The translations under genes and the position numbers were made by a program. DNA of 64,000 bases from Kaistella carnis (lineage in GTDB: Bacteria > Bacteroidota > Bacteroidia > Flavobacteriales > Weeksellaceae): assembly GCF_003860585.1 (NCBI RefSeq), contig NZ_CP034159.1, positions 1,550,001-1,614,000 of the forward strand. The letters run 5' to 3'. The notes beneath the pieces are model-generated. The model had not been told where the DNA came from. It saw only the letters and a list, made by a program, of their open reading frames with translations, and did not search any database. Of the stretch, positions 46,743 to 56,243 are shown piece by piece (within the stretch, counting starts at the first letter, position 1; the number at the start of each line of letters is the position of its first letter).

Positions 46743-47432
46743 CTACTTTCTCACCGAAACCCATTCCCATTTCTCCGCACTATATGTCAAAGGATCAACC
46801 GTGAATTTATATTTATCAGCAGCTAAAATATACCGAATATCATTATCACTGTCTTTGAGAATGACGGAGTTTCCGGCGATTTCAATATTGCCCACAAATT
46901 CGAAAGATTCTGCGTTGAAAGTTTCCCATCTTTCCACTGTACTCTGCAATTTAAATTTCTGCCCGATCTCTTGCGCGTAAGAATCTACAAATTCCTGATA
47001 ATCATATTCGGTTACTTTGTTCAGGCTTTCGACATCGATTGAAAAAATGCCCGTTTTTACCTCCACCTCTCTGGTTTTTAAATGAATGCCTAAAATTTCT
47101 TCAAACTCTTTTTTTTGCGCATTGCGAAAGAGTCTGTTGCTGTCGTTGATCTTCTCTACCAAAAGGTCTGCGACATACTCCGAAAAATCCTCATCAATAT
47201 CTACGGGTTGAAAATCATGCCAGGGAAAACGCTCATTCAGCTCATCAAATGCACCGTAAAAACTGTCGTGCATCTGGTTTTGATCTGTCGCTATTTTTTC
47301 TAGTTCATTACTGATTGGGGTGAATTCCAGAAAATAATCAAAACCCACTTCATTTTCCTTTTCGAGGCATTTGATCGCCACGATAATTTCATTATTATGC
47401 ATTTCGAATGAAGTCACTTGTTGCTTTTCCAT
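46743..47432 (-). CDS. Unknown acidic protein
   Basis: This 229-residue cytoplasmic protein is rich in Glu and Asp (ERFPWHDFQPVDIDEDFSEY, EEILGIHLKTREVEV). There is no signal peptide or membrane helix. I do not recognise the family. It is in the same direction as the YaaW-like gene, 109 bases upstream, and 57 bases downstream of the DUF2779 gene, so it could belong to either transcript. Confidence 0.55.
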   Translation of the reverse strand: MEKQQVTSFEMHNNEIIVAIKCLEKENEVGFDYFLEFTPISNELEKIATDQNQMHDSFYGAFDELNERFPWHDFQPVDIDEDFSEYVADLLVEKINDSNRLFRNAQKKEFEEILGIHLKTREVEVKTGIFSIDVESLNKVTEYDYQEFVDSYAQEIGQKFKLQSTVERWETFNAESFEFVGNIEIAGNSVILKDSDNDIRYILAADKYKFTVDPLTYSAEKWEWVSVRK

Positions 47433-47489
47433 TTTATTAATTTTTATTGAGCTAAAGGTAAGTTGTTAGTCAGACAAATTGCGTCGTAG

Positions 47490-48968
47490 CTAAAATATTA
47501 AATCAACTAAAAACTGATAAATAATCACCATTGCCAAAGTATCTCTTTCGCAATATTTCAAAAGATTTTCTCTCAAATTTTCATCTGTGAAATTTCCGTT
47601 TTCTATGGATTGATGAAACAAAGAACTTGCGGATCCACCATCTTGAATTTCCAAATTTTCATAAGTAAATTCTGGCGCAATCGCAGGTAAAACAGATTTG
47701 ATGGAAGCCGAATTTTTCATCGCAGGGAAATAACAATGTCCACCCTGGAAAACGGGAAGTAAATCTACAATTCTATCTACTAATTGATATAGAAAATGGG
47801 CATCTTCCGAGAAAAATTTTGCCAAGTCATTCAATCGACCGACTTCAAAACTTTGGTTGTAAGTCACAATATTTCCTGTGTTGCCAAAATCTTTTTTCAG
47901 TTGTTCTATCATTTGTTTTAAAGGATTTTCGCCATTGCTAAAATCTTTTGGACTGGCGAGAAACTCTTTATGCGTCAACTTCCCATCTTCTTCTAAAATA
48001 TGCAGCGAATATTGAAAAGGAACTTGCTGATAAGGTCTAGTTCCATCTAAAACCGGAATCGCTGGGAAAATAGTTTCAAAATCGAAAAAATACAAAGGAA
48101 ATTCCCATCGTGAAATGATATTTTTGATTGCTAACTGATCCATATAACTTTCATCTTTTTTCAAGCCATTTCGTTGAAGATTTTGAAAATGGGTTAAGGT
48201 AAAATCATCAGGAATTTCTTCAATTTGCAAGATATTCTGGTCATAGAGATTCCAACCTTTTTTACCGCCTCGGTATAAATTAAAAACAGAATATTCGGGA
48301 ACATGTTTCCAACAATGATGAGCGTAATCGCAACCAAAAGGACTGGAACAATGACCGCCAATTTCCACCACTGGTTCTTGCTCAATCTCCAACATTTTCA
48401 ATAATCTATCCAAGTTTTCTTCAACCCATTCTTGATTTGCCAAAACCTGTTCGGTAATATCTGTGAGTGTGAAAATTTCGCTGGTCAATTCTCCTTGTTT
48501 TACGTATTGATTATTGATGTACATCATGAAAAATCGATCTGGAGCGAAACCTGCATTTTTCATCACAAAATATTGCAGAGAGGCATCCGTAAAATGATAA
48601 TCTTTTACAGAAGTGCTGCTTTTTACTTCTATTGCCCAGACTTCATCATCTTTTCGGTGCAAAATATCGAGCATACAAAAAGTATTATTCGCGCTAAAAG
48701 TGGCTTCATAAATCGTTTCTACTTTTTCGGAAATCCATTTTTTCGTATTTTCAATAGATGGTTGGAAATTGGAAAAATCTTCTGGTGTTGCATCTTTTCC
48801 GTTGGGAAACATTTCTTGAGCCAAAGTTCCGATGCGATGTCCAAGATCAAAAACGGCTTGAGTTTGATCATCTATTTGTGGTTTCAAATCTTTTCTGTAG
48901 AAATCAAACCATAGTTTTTTGTCACATTGGATTCCGGAAACGAAGCGAGATTTGGAGAGGTTTTTCAT
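47490..48968 (-). CDS. DUF2779 protein: Cas4-like nuclease fused to RNase H-like exonuclease
   Basis: The protein is 492 residues. The N-terminal half is a Cas4-like PD-(D/E)xK fold: FVSGIQCDKKLWF (Cys15), LDILHR (Asp101), WAIEVKSSTS (Glu114, Lys116). A Cys cluster, GHCSSPFGCDYAHHCW, near 205 together with Cys15 gives the four ligands of an iron-sulfur site. The second half has FFDFETIFPAIP near 302, NQSFEVGRL and a late YCERDTLAM, the Asp/Glu set of a DEDD-type RNase H-like exonuclease. The fusion implies two nuclease activities on nucleic-acid ends, likely for repair or defence. It is the most upstream gene of this minus-strand run. Confidence 0.85.
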   Translation of the reverse strand: MKNLSKSRFVSGIQCDKKLWFDFYRKDLKPQIDDQTQAVFDLGHRIGTLAQEMFPNGKDATPEDFSNFQPSIENTKKWISEKVETIYEATFSANNTFCMLDILHRKDDEVWAIEVKSSTSVKDYHFTDASLQYFVMKNAGFAPDRFFMMYINNQYVKQGELTSEIFTLTDITEQVLANQEWVEENLDRLLKMLEIEQEPVVEIGGHCSSPFGCDYAHHCWKHVPEYSVFNLYRGGKKGWNLYDQNILQIEEIPDDFTLTHFQNLQRNGLKKDESYMDQLAIKNIISRWEFPLYFFDFETIFPAIPVLDGTRPYQQVPFQYSLHILEEDGKLTHKEFLASPKDFSNGENPLKQMIEQLKKDFGNTGNIVTYNQSFEVGRLNDLAKFFSEDAHFLYQLVDRIVDLLPVFQGGHCYFPAMKNSASIKSVLPAIAPEFTYENLEIQDGGSASSLFHQSIENGNFTDENLRENLLKYCERDTLAMVIIYQFLVDLIF

Positions 48969-49151
48969 AGTTTGAGTTTTTAAATGGAACTATTTAAAAT
49001 TTTTAACACATAAGTCACATAAGATTTAGATTTTCTGCTTTGAAAATAGTTTAGAAAACATTAGTTGAAAATCTTAGATTTACAAAACTAGTGTGAACTA
49101 ATGCTTACTAAATTATGAAGTCTCAAAAATCAACTAATGTGTTAAAAAAAA

Positions 49152-50072
49152 TTAGTTGAAGTTTCTTAACATTTCTACCACTTCTGCTTTCATCGAATTT
49201 CTAAAACTTTCTGGCGAAATAATTTTTACGGAACTACCATGAGAAAGAATTTCCCGTTCGAAATCATAGGTTGGAACGAGTGTTAATTTAATTCGGAACT
49301 CATCGTCATCATCAACCAAAATTTCCTGAGAATGATGAAGCGGAAGTGTTTTGATGTATTTCCCTTGATTAGAATCGAAGGAAAGTATAATCTCTTCTGG
49401 CGTTTCATCTAAGGTTGAAATAATGCCAAAAGAATTTTCAAAATCTTTTTCGACATTGTATTTCTTTGGCTTGAAGGATGAAGGTGCAATTTCTAATTCT
49501 GAAATCCGATCTAAACCAAAAGTTTTGAGAAAATATTTTTCATCATTTTTTTCGTGAGCTAAAAGATACCACCGATTTTTAAATTCTTTCACCGCATAAG
49601 GCTCCAGAACTTTTGTGTGTGAAACGCCTTCCCAAAATTTGGTGTATTGCAAAGTGACGATTTTTTGATGGGTAATTGCGTGAATCAAACCGCTTAACCA
49701 ATGCAAACCTCGGGATTTTCTTTGCTCAAATAGCAAGATGTTTTTCTTGCCTTTTACATTGCGATAGGCTTCTACAAGCAATAAATTATCAAAAACATCT
49801 TCTTGAAATTCATTTTCATTTTCATCATCAATTGCGTAAGTATTGGTGGAACGACGGTAAATTATACTCGTTTTTAAAACTTTAGAAATTGCTACTTTAT
49901 CTCGCAAAAATGTCCGTTTCGTGAATTTTAAATCATCCAAATCGATATCATCTTCCTGATATTTCTTTTCCAAATAATCCTGAATGTCTTCGTAAGAAGC
50001 GCCTGTACTTTTTCTACTTCGTAGGAAATCTTCGATAAATTTCATCCGAAGCATTTGTTCAATTTTTGCCAT
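49152..50072 (-). CDS. WYL-domain transcriptional regulator, copy 1
   Basis: The protein is about 306 residues. The start is set at Met in MAKIEQMLRMKFIEDFLRS (50072) because the paralog at 60859 begins in the same place; the longer frame to 50153 adds 27 unrelated residues. It has an N-terminal winged-helix region with KFTKRTFLRDK, a WYL-type ligand domain (VLEPYAVKEFKNRWYLLAHE, FGLDRISEL) and a C-terminal WCX-type extension (PLHHSQEILVDD, YDFEREILSHG). WYL proteins bind nucleotides or DNA and repress defence genes. It faces away from the three-gene unit starting at 50271. Confidence 0.88.
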   Translation of the reverse strand: MAKIEQMLRMKFIEDFLRSRKSTGASYEDIQDYLEKKYQEDDIDLDDLKFTKRTFLRDKVAISKVLKTSIIYRRSTNTYAIDDENENEFQEDVFDNLLLVEAYRNVKGKKNILLFEQRKSRGLHWLSGLIHAITHQKIVTLQYTKFWEGVSHTKVLEPYAVKEFKNRWYLLAHEKNDEKYFLKTFGLDRISELEIAPSSFKPKKYNVEKDFENSFGIISTLDETPEEIILSFDSNQGKYIKTLPLHHSQEILVDDDDEFRIKLTLVPTYDFEREILSHGSSVKIISPESFRNSMKAEVVEMLRNFN

Positions 50073-50270
50073 TGTTTTAAGTTTAGGTAAAGATAGAAAA
50101 GTTAAACGACAAAATACGGCGGTTAAGAAAACAAGATGATATTTTTCAAACACTGGTAATTAAGGCCAATTAAATAGCGACCGTTCTAAAAAATATCAAA
50201 ATTATTTTTTGACTACCCGTTTTTGGAAGTCTCTCGGCTTTTCTTTGCGAAAGAATTTAAAACGAAAATT

Positions 50271-51221
50271 ATGTCATCAATTACTTACACGGTCGAGATT
50301 CCACCCATCCATTATCTACTTCTAGGTTTGGAAACAGCTATTTTTAAACATCAAGAACCACAAGCAGCAAAAAATGAAGCGCTTTCTTACTTATCCAAAG
50401 TTTTAAGGGATGCGGTGGAAAAAGAAATCATTGAAATTTGGGACTTTGATAATGAAGTCAGTGCAGATCTAAAAAAAATTACTAATCTGGAAAGTTCCAT
50501 TTATGCAGAAGAAAATGGAATTCTCAATTTTGAAAGAATTCTTGAATGTAAAATTAAATACACATTTAACAGTTACATTATAAAAAATGCGGTGTTCAAT
50601 CGGCACCGTCATGGAAGTCCCTCCCAAAAAATAGCATCCTACGGTTTTTTCGCTTTGATCGAAAATCAATCTGACAAACCTTCCAGATCAACAGTCATTA
50701 AAATTAAAAATGAAGAAAGAGAAAGCAGTGGCAATCCTTTCGTGCGCAAAAGAAACGAAAATATGAACCTCAATTATTTCGAAAAACTGAAAATACAGGA
50801 AGCTAAACAATTATATTTTGATCAAAATAATAATTATCAAAAGGAAATATTAAATACAAACTCCTTTTTAGCGCTTGAAAGGATTTTCTTATCCTTTCAA
50901 AATACGTTTATCATTACTAAATATCTTTTTGTACCAGAACATTTTCATAAAAATGCAACGGCTGTCATTGATTTACTGGTACAAACTTATTCGCCTGAAA
51001 ATGAATATGAATTTCATACTGCTGTAGAAATTGAGGGAGTTAAATTTTATGTTTATAAGCACGATCCTGTTTCTTGCGCACTCACCTTTTCGAAAACAGG
51101 CAAACTGTATATCAGAGATCAAAATGGCGTAAAAGAAGTTGATGAAAATACCACTTTTTCCGACCTGACCGACATGCCGGCTATTGACCAGAAATTACAA
51201 AACATTATCGAAATCATTTAA
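50271..51221 (+). CDS. Unknown protein, first gene of a three-gene unit
   Basis: The protein is about 316 residues from ATG 50271 (MSSITYTVEIPPIHYLLLGL). An upstream in-frame ATG at 50223 adds a poorly conserved-looking leader. It has no membrane segment. Notable pieces are HRHGSPSQKIASYGFFALIE, a basic/Asn-rich middle and FYVYKHDPVSCALTFSKTGK near the end. I recognise no family. It is divergent from the WYL regulator (49152), which could control it, and is followed after 11 bases by an AlbA_2-like gene. The tight spacing implies a joint function. Confidence 0.6.
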   Translation: MSSITYTVEIPPIHYLLLGLETAIFKHQEPQAAKNEALSYLSKVLRDAVEKEIIEIWDFDNEVSADLKKITNLESSIYAEENGILNFERILECKIKYTFNSYIIKNAVFNRHRHGSPSQKIASYGFFALIENQSDKPSRSTVIKIKNEERESSGNPFVRKRNENMNLNYFEKLKIQEAKQLYFDQNNNYQKEILNTNSFLALERIFLSFQNTFIITKYLFVPEHFHKNATAVIDLLVQTYSPENEYEFHTAVEIEGVKFYVYKHDPVSCALTFSKTGKLYIRDQNGVKEVDENTTFSDLTDMPAIDQKLQNIIEII

Positions 51222-51232
51222 AAATAAGAATT

Positions 51233-52093
51233 ATGGAAACCAAAAAACCGCTCCTGAGTTACGTTGTAAAAACGCAGTATGTCACTAACAAAGCCGGCTT
51301 AAAAACTTTATATCAAAAAGTATTTACTTATGAAAACATTTTGACTGCCCGACAAAATGCATTTGAGTATTATGAGGCAGCCATCGGATATTTAAAAAGT
51401 GAAAACGAGATTGAAATCGATGAAAATTCTGGTAAAATCACTTATAAAAATCCCGAAAAGTATGATCGGGGAATTGCAATTTATATGCGAATCAATGAGG
51501 ATGTCAATAAATTCGGCATTGTAGATCAAGCTGAGACTCTCTACATTATTGGAGGGCATTTCGACCTTTCAACCCGGGATAAGAATCGACTAAAATTGGG
51601 AAAGAACACAGAAGAGAAATATTTCAAATTATTAAAAATAAAGTCTGACGCAAACCAAAAAGAGAACCTTGCAGGTACAGCAAAACGACTGCAATCAATG
51701 GCGGAACTTAATCGAATTAAAGAAACGTCTTTAGAAAAAATAGATTTTATAGGTAATGTTAGCGCAAAAGAAAGTCTGGAGCAGCTCTTAGAAAGCAGCT
51801 GCGCCTTTTTAAACACTGAAGGAGGAACCATAATTTTCGGTCAGTACCAAGCGATGGACGATAAAAAAGATCAGCATCTCGTTCGAGGAATGGCTTTTAT
51901 CATGGAGCTTTTACTTCCTTTATCTTACCCATTTGAACAGGATCATTTTACGTTTAAAAAAAGAAGTTTGCTGGGGCGTCAATTTTTAGAAATTACTATA
52001 ACAAAAAGTGGCAGAGATTGCTTTTATAATGAACATTTTTATTATCGGTGCGCAACGGGTAATGTTTTAGATTTAGATAAGAACTTTTCTTAG
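51233..52093 (+). CDS. AlbA_2/Schlafen-like domain protein
   Basis: The protein is 286 residues. The C-terminal half has ESSCAFLNTEGGTIIFGQY near 195 and FKKRSLLGRQFLEITI, then FYYRCATGN near the end. These correspond to the AFaNteGGtiifG and FYvRxGN blocks of the AlbA_2 (Schlafen AAA_4-like) domain, a DNA- or RNA-binding fold that includes tRNA nucleases. The N-terminal half (YVVKTQYVTNKAGLKTLYQK and so on) is unique. Coupled to the preceding gene by 11 bases. A defence role is suggested by the island. Confidence 0.65.
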   Translation: METKKPLLSYVVKTQYVTNKAGLKTLYQKVFTYENILTARQNAFEYYEAAIGYLKSENEIEIDENSGKITYKNPEKYDRGIAIYMRINEDVNKFGIVDQAETLYIIGGHFDLSTRDKNRLKLGKNTEEKYFKLLKIKSDANQKENLAGTAKRLQSMAELNRIKETSLEKIDFIGNVSAKESLEQLLESSCAFLNTEGGTIIFGQYQAMDDKKDQHLVRGMAFIMELLLPLSYPFEQDHFTFKKRSLLGRQFLEITITKSGRDCFYNEHFYYRCATGNVLDLDKNFS

Positions 52094-52138
52094 CTGGACA
52101 TTTTAAGTTAAAATGTATATTTGAGAAAAATAAAAATT

Positions 52139-52996
52139 ATGGAAAAATTTTTCGAAGTAAAAAAACACACCTATCCAAAAGTGCAAAAAGGAAGTGCTAA
52201 CTCGTATGAAGATCTAGTTGATAAATTAATTAAAAATCAATTTGAAAATAAAATAACAATCGGAGAAATTCATAATACTATAAAATCATATATTGACGAG
52301 GAAAATTTATTTTTTTTGAGAAACTATAATACCGCATCAAAAGATAATTATCATAATCTTAGAAGAGGCTTTAAAATATATTTTGAAAAAGAAAACTTGA
52401 ATATAGCTTTCTGTGATAATACATTTGTTATGTTATTTAATGCAATGAAACTTTTTGATTTAAGCTATTCTATGGAAAACCTAAAAAATTTATTTAATCA
52501 AAATAAACTAATATGTGCTTTTATAACAACAAAAGAAGAAAGAGAATTATCTTTCTACAAAAATGCAGGAGCAATTATTACCAACTCTAAATTTAATGCA
52601 AACGGATGGCAACTTTCACATTTACACACCGTGAATTTTTGTAATTTTAGTGAAATTATAGTTAATTCTGATAGAAACGATTGGAGTAACGACCATAATA
52701 CAAGAATAGATTTAAATACAGAATTTGATGATGAAAGTATAAAAAAAATAAAAGCACACTTTGTCAGATTAATACATCCATTAAACTCTTTTTTGATACC
52801 AAAAAATAAATTGATAAAATATTTTGGGAAAAGACTTGGGGAAGAACAAGAATTACTACAACATGTGGAAAATTATATATCTAAAGAGTTTCCAAAAATT
52901 TACGATGAATTTAAAGATATGGCAATGATTAAAGAAGTCAATAATCCAAATATTATTTCTAATAATATTCAAATAAATTGGAAAAATAAGAAGTAA
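52139..52996 (+). CDS. Unknown protein, third gene of the set
   Basis: The protein is about 285 residues from ATG 52139 (MEKFFEVKKHTYPKVQKGS); an in-frame TTG 18 bases upstream is less likely. It is rich in Asn, Lys and Phe and lower in G+C than its neighbours. NANGWQLSHLHTVNF and later RLIHPLNSFLIPKN have spaced His residues that recall His-dependent nucleases, but no accepted HNH signature is present. It follows the AlbA_2-like gene by 45 bases on the same strand. The family is unrecognised. Confidence 0.6.
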   Translation: MEKFFEVKKHTYPKVQKGSANSYEDLVDKLIKNQFENKITIGEIHNTIKSYIDEENLFFLRNYNTASKDNYHNLRRGFKIYFEKENLNIAFCDNTFVMLFNAMKLFDLSYSMENLKNLFNQNKLICAFITTKEERELSFYKNAGAIITNSKFNANGWQLSHLHTVNFCNFSEIIVNSDRNDWSNDHNTRIDLNTEFDDESIKKIKAHFVRLIHPLNSFLIPKNKLIKYFGKRLGEEQELLQHVENYISKEFPKIYDEFKDMAMIKEVNNPNIISNNIQINWKNKK

Positions 52997-53051
52997 ATAA
53001 ATTTAAATCTGTATCAGTACATTTGGAAAAGCCATAAGTTATTGGCTTTTC

Positions 53052-53951
53052 CTATTCATTTCTCTGCAACGCAGCTTTCCAATAATCCAGAAATTTCTCT
53101 CTCAAAAATTTCGGCTCAATCACTTTTAAAGACCAGGATCGTTTCATGATTTCCATGATAAAATCTTCATTGGGTTTAATAAAAAACTCAAACTGAATGG
53201 TTTCCTTATTTTCAGAAAGCATTGTTTGAGAAGGATGAATTGGATTGGCTTTCAGATAATGTCCGTCGCGGTGGTCGAACTCCAAAATCACTTTTGTGGC
53301 TTCTTCATTGGTAAACATTCCGACCGCATTTTGAAAAGGGGTTTCAAAATTAATTTCTTTAGGTCTAAATTTTCCTGCAGTTTCAATATCACGAATTCGT
53401 TCCAAAGCATAACTTTTAAACGGAACCTCACTCAAATCCGTGGCTAAAACGTACCATTTAAAATCTTTCTGTTTCAAACGGTAAGGTTGAATCGTTTTGT
53501 TTTTTTCCTGTTCAGAAATATAATCGAAATAAGAAATTTTGAGTTCGCTCTTTTCTTCAATTGCTCTCGAGATTTGATAGAAATGCTGCATGCCTGTATT
53601 CTTTCTTGTTTCAGGAATAACAAAGGCAGGCAACAACATGTCTGTATTTAATGAGGCTAAAAAGATGGCAGAATTTAATAAGTCATTTTGAAAGACGCCT
53701 TCAAAGTCTGAATTGATATAATATCGATTCCGGCTATCACATTCAAGATCAATCTTCCAGGCTTCTTTGATTGCTGATTTATCTTTATTAAACGTTGAAG
53801 GAGAATAATTTTCATATCTAAGGTCAACCATGTCAGCATAAGCCTCAAATTGTTTTTCGACTTTTTTAAGAATTTCTCCAACACTTAGCTTTCCATTTTC
53901 ACTTAAAATTGTCCGAACGACTAAGGTCATTCTCAGAAATTTTCTATTCAT
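53052..53951 (-). CDS. WYL-domain transcriptional regulator, copy 2
   Basis: The protein is 299 residues. The N-terminal winged-helix part (MTLVVRTILSENGKLSVGEI) leads to a WYL domain (IQPYRLKQKDFKWYVLATDL, YALERIRDIE) and a C-terminal extension with IHPSQTMLSENKE. It is only distantly similar to copies 1 and 3. It converges on the three-gene set, so it flanks that unit on the right as copy 1 does on the left. Confidence 0.85.
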   Translation of the reverse strand: MNRKFLRMTLVVRTILSENGKLSVGEILKKVEKQFEAYADMVDLRYENYSPSTFNKDKSAIKEAWKIDLECDSRNRYYINSDFEGVFQNDLLNSAIFLASLNTDMLLPAFVIPETRKNTGMQHFYQISRAIEEKSELKISYFDYISEQEKNKTIQPYRLKQKDFKWYVLATDLSEVPFKSYALERIRDIETAGKFRPKEINFETPFQNAVGMFTNEEATKVILEFDHRDGHYLKANPIHPSQTMLSENKETIQFEFFIKPNEDFIMEIMKRSWSLKVIEPKFLREKFLDYWKAALQRNE

Positions 53952-53988
53952 TCTATTCCATTTTGAACAAATTTAGACAAAAAAAGAT

Positions 53989-54627
53989 CTATTCTTTCGG
54001 ATACTCAAATTCCCAAGGACTATTCACCAAATTGTAATATTCATTCAACAAACTGCCATTGACAAAAGTGGTTTCTTTTACTTTCTCTTTTCCATAAGCT
54101 TCATGAATATGGCCAAACAAATGAAATTTAGGCTTTACTTTTGTTACCGTCTTCAATAAATCTTCACAACCTGCATTGATGTTGGACGTCGTTCTATCTA
54201 ATATCCCACCTACCGGACCATGGGTTACCAAAATATCGGTATTGGAGGGAATCATGTTCCAATATTTCTGAATGGGTTTTCCACGATCTACGTTGAAAGC
54301 CCAATTAAAAAAAGTGGGCGTAACCGGTGATCCCCAAATTTTAACACCTTCAATTTCAACGCCGCTATCGCAAAGATAATGACAGTTTGAAGTTAGTTTT
54401 TTCTGGATAAAATCGCGAGAATAATCTTCAAAATAGAAATCGTGATTTCCCGCGATAAAAATTTTGTGAGCATAATCTAATCTAAGAAACCAGTAGATAA
54501 AATCCTCAACTTCATGAGCTTTTCCCAATTTTGAAACATCGCCACCATGAATAATCAAATCCGCTTTTGGGAGATTCTTAAGTTTGCGATGCTGCCCATG
54601 AGTGTCGGAAATAAAAACGATTTTCAT
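53989..54627 (-). CDS. Calcineurin-like metallophosphoesterase
   Basis: The protein is 212 residues. Its two-metal phosphoesterase motifs are in order: FISDTHGQH (5-13), IHGGDVSKLG (26-35), IAGNHDFYF (58-66), VTHGPVGG near 134 and FGHIHEAYG near 170. The length matches the small YfcE/MPPED-like group. The substrate is unknown, and possibilities include phosphodiesters or nucleotides. It lies 37 bases upstream of the WYL gene on the same strand. Confidence 0.9.
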   Translation of the reverse strand: MKIVFISDTHGQHRKLKNLPKADLIIHGGDVSKLGKAHEVEDFIYWFLRLDYAHKIFIAGNHDFYFEDYSRDFIQKKLTSNCHYLCDSGVEIEGVKIWGSPVTPTFFNWAFNVDRGKPIQKYWNMIPSNTDILVTHGPVGGILDRTTSNINAGCEDLLKTVTKVKPKFHLFGHIHEAYGKEKVKETTFVNGSLLNEYYNLVNSPWEFEYPKE

Positions 54628-54669
54628 TAAAGTTGTTTATCTTTAAAATTAATAAGATTCTTCTTACAT

Positions 54670-55119
54670 TTATCCTGGAAGTTTAGGTCTAAAAAGTGGA
54701 ATATTCACAAAAAGATCAGGATTAAAAACTAAAGTTACACCTTCTTGTTCAAGAATTTTAATCGCTACTAAAATATCGTTCCTACAATCTTGATCGCTGT
54801 AAACAACTTCAGAATCATTACAATAAAGTTTCACCATTTTGAAAACATCATTTTGTTGTAAAGAAACTTTATAAACATAATATGATTTCACGCTAAAATC
54901 TAAAAAATCCTGAAAATCTTCATCCTCACTATCCAAGAGATCTTGATATTTCTCGGGGAATCCTTCAGTTGAATATTTATTTTTTAGACAGTATTGAAAA
55001 ACAGCATCCATAATTTCAAACTCATAGAACTCCGATTCTTTCAAGTCATCAAGAGATTCCGTACTATCTATATGAAGAATATTTTGTTTCAGTTCTTTAA
55101 TTAAATCAATCGTTTCCAC
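54670..55119 (-). CDS. Unknown acidic protein
   Basis: This 149-residue, strongly acidic protein (LLDSEDEDFQDFLDFSVKS) has no signal peptide or known motif. It is predicted alpha/beta and ends FVNIPLFRPKLPG. Acidity and size would suit an antitoxin-like or anti-restriction mimic, but nothing in the sequence proves that. It is in the same direction as the phosphoesterase, 42 bases upstream. Confidence 0.5.
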   Translation of the reverse strand: METIDLIKELKQNILHIDSTESLDDLKESEFYEFEIMDAVFQYCLKNKYSTEGFPEKYQDLLDSEDEDFQDFLDFSVKSYYVYKVSLQQNDVFKMVKLYCNDSEVVYSDQDCRNDILVAIKILEQEGVTLVFNPDLFVNIPLFRPKLPG

Positions 55120-55179
55120 AGCGTTTCTATTGGTTTTTGTTTTGAATTAAAGATAGTTTTTTCTTTCCATTTTAGTCTT

Positions 55180-55452
55180 TTAAATTTCGTAATCAGTCTT
55201 TAAATCTTCAAGCTGTTGTCGATCTCTGATTTTTGTCCAGACAATTCCCGACTTGGAAATAAAAAAACCTTTATTGCAAAATAATAGAATGATCGTATTG
55301 TCAGCAGCAATTTGCATTATTGAGTTCATCGTTTCTGATCCATCATAGAGCAAACTCCACGATTTTCCACGATCTTTCAATTGAAGCAAATGCGATGGAT
55401 TTGTAGGGCAGATTCTAATAAATGTTCCTTTAAATTCTATAATTTGCGACAT
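55180..55452 (-). CDS. Small unknown protein, paralog A
   Basis: The start is placed at ATG 55452, giving about 90 residues beginning MSQIIEFKGTFIRICPTNPS. The longer frame up to 55680 overlaps the oppositely oriented gene at 55587 and is not similar to anything nearby. The product matches the 77-residue protein at 56244-56477 along its length: GKSWSLLYDGSE versus GISWQIIFDGSN, and the shared end TWTKIR/VWTKIR. The motif SW..I/L.DGS reads like a single blade of a sialidase/BNR-type propeller. Confidence 0.6.
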   Translation of the reverse strand: MSQIIEFKGTFIRICPTNPSHLLQLKDRGKSWSLLYDGSETMNSIMQIAADNTIILLFCNKGFFISKSGIVWTKIRDRQQLEDLKTDYEI

Positions 55453-55586
55453 TTCCTTTTTAAAATTAGGAAGCAAATTTAATTGACTGGTAAGACAAAA
55501 CAGGACACTTAAAAAAAAATTCATTAAAATTGATGAAGAGAATAATGACTCATTTTGTCTTAGAAGTGTATTATTTTTGAAGCAAT

Positions 55587-56138
55587 ATGAAATACCCAAT
55601 TTTAAAAATAGAAAGACTGGATTATCAAACACCACTAACAGACATTTGTTTATTTGAAAGAGTGTTCGTGTATTCCTCAAAAGGATTGTTAGGTCTTATT
55701 GCAGACGATTTTGGATCTATCATTCCACCGATTTATGAAGAAATTATTCCCGCGTTTGATTTTCACTTTTGGGCTCGAAAAAATCACAAATGGAAACTTT
55801 ACAATTTTAAAAACATTGAAATAAACGGAATAGAATTCAAGCATGTTACTACTTTTTGTAACGAATACGCCTGTGTAAGTAGAAATGGAAACAGCTTTGG
55901 ATTCGTGAACCGAAACGGTGAAATCAAAATTACAGATCACTATCTGAAAGGAAAACATCTGGGGAAATCGCTTTTTGCTGTAGGGAAAAACATTCGAGGA
56001 CAGGTAAAATATGCAGTTATTGATCTTCAAGAACATTTTATCATTCCATTTATTTTTGAGGAGATCCCAACATTTACGGAAGTGGTTCTGTTACTATTGA
56101 AAAGAAGAAAGCCACTGCGAGAGTGGCTTCAATTATGA
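55587..56138 (+). CDS. WG-repeat-like protein, probably truncated
   Basis: The protein is 183 residues. It has WG/beta-propeller-like repeats: KGLLGLIADDFGSIIPPIYEE, NSFGFVNRNGEIKI and YAVIDLQEHFIIPFIFEEI. The last repeat gives way to an abnormal tail (VVLLLLKRRKPLREWLQL) that is read through a hairpin (56109-56129), so the true end was probably lost. WG proteins act as binding scaffolds. It is in the opposite direction to its neighbours. Confidence 0.55.
   Translation: MKYPILKIERLDYQTPLTDICLFERVFVYSSKGLLGLIADDFGSIIPPIYEEIIPAFDFHFWARKNHKWKLYNFKNIEINGIEFKHVTTFCNEYACVSRNGNSFGFVNRNGEIKITDHYLKGKHLGKSLFAVGKNIRGQVKYAVIDLQEHFIIPFIFEEIPTFTEVVLLLLKRRKPLREWLQL
56109..56129. terminator. Hairpin at the end of the WG-like gene
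   Basis: AAGCCACT, loop GCGAG, AGTGGCTT. On the minus strand it is followed by TCTTCTTTT. It may terminate transcripts from the right (paralog B, AAA+ ATPase). It lies inside the last codons of the WG-like frame. Confidence 0.5.
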
Positions 56139-56243
56139 TTTATTTTCCAAATTAAATTTACCTAATGTAACAATTCTTCTTTATTTCTTTAATAACTCAG
56201 AATGAAATTCTGATTTAAAGTAGTTCAGAGTAATATTCCTAGT

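Noticed and set aside
47115..48970. Plus-strand frames opposite the unknown acidic gene and DUF2779 gene
   Set aside because: They lie fully within real minus-strand genes and have no recognisable features.
55453..55680. N-terminal extension of the small protein at 55180
   Set aside because: It overlaps the oppositely oriented WG-like gene and the paralog begins at the internal MSQ start.
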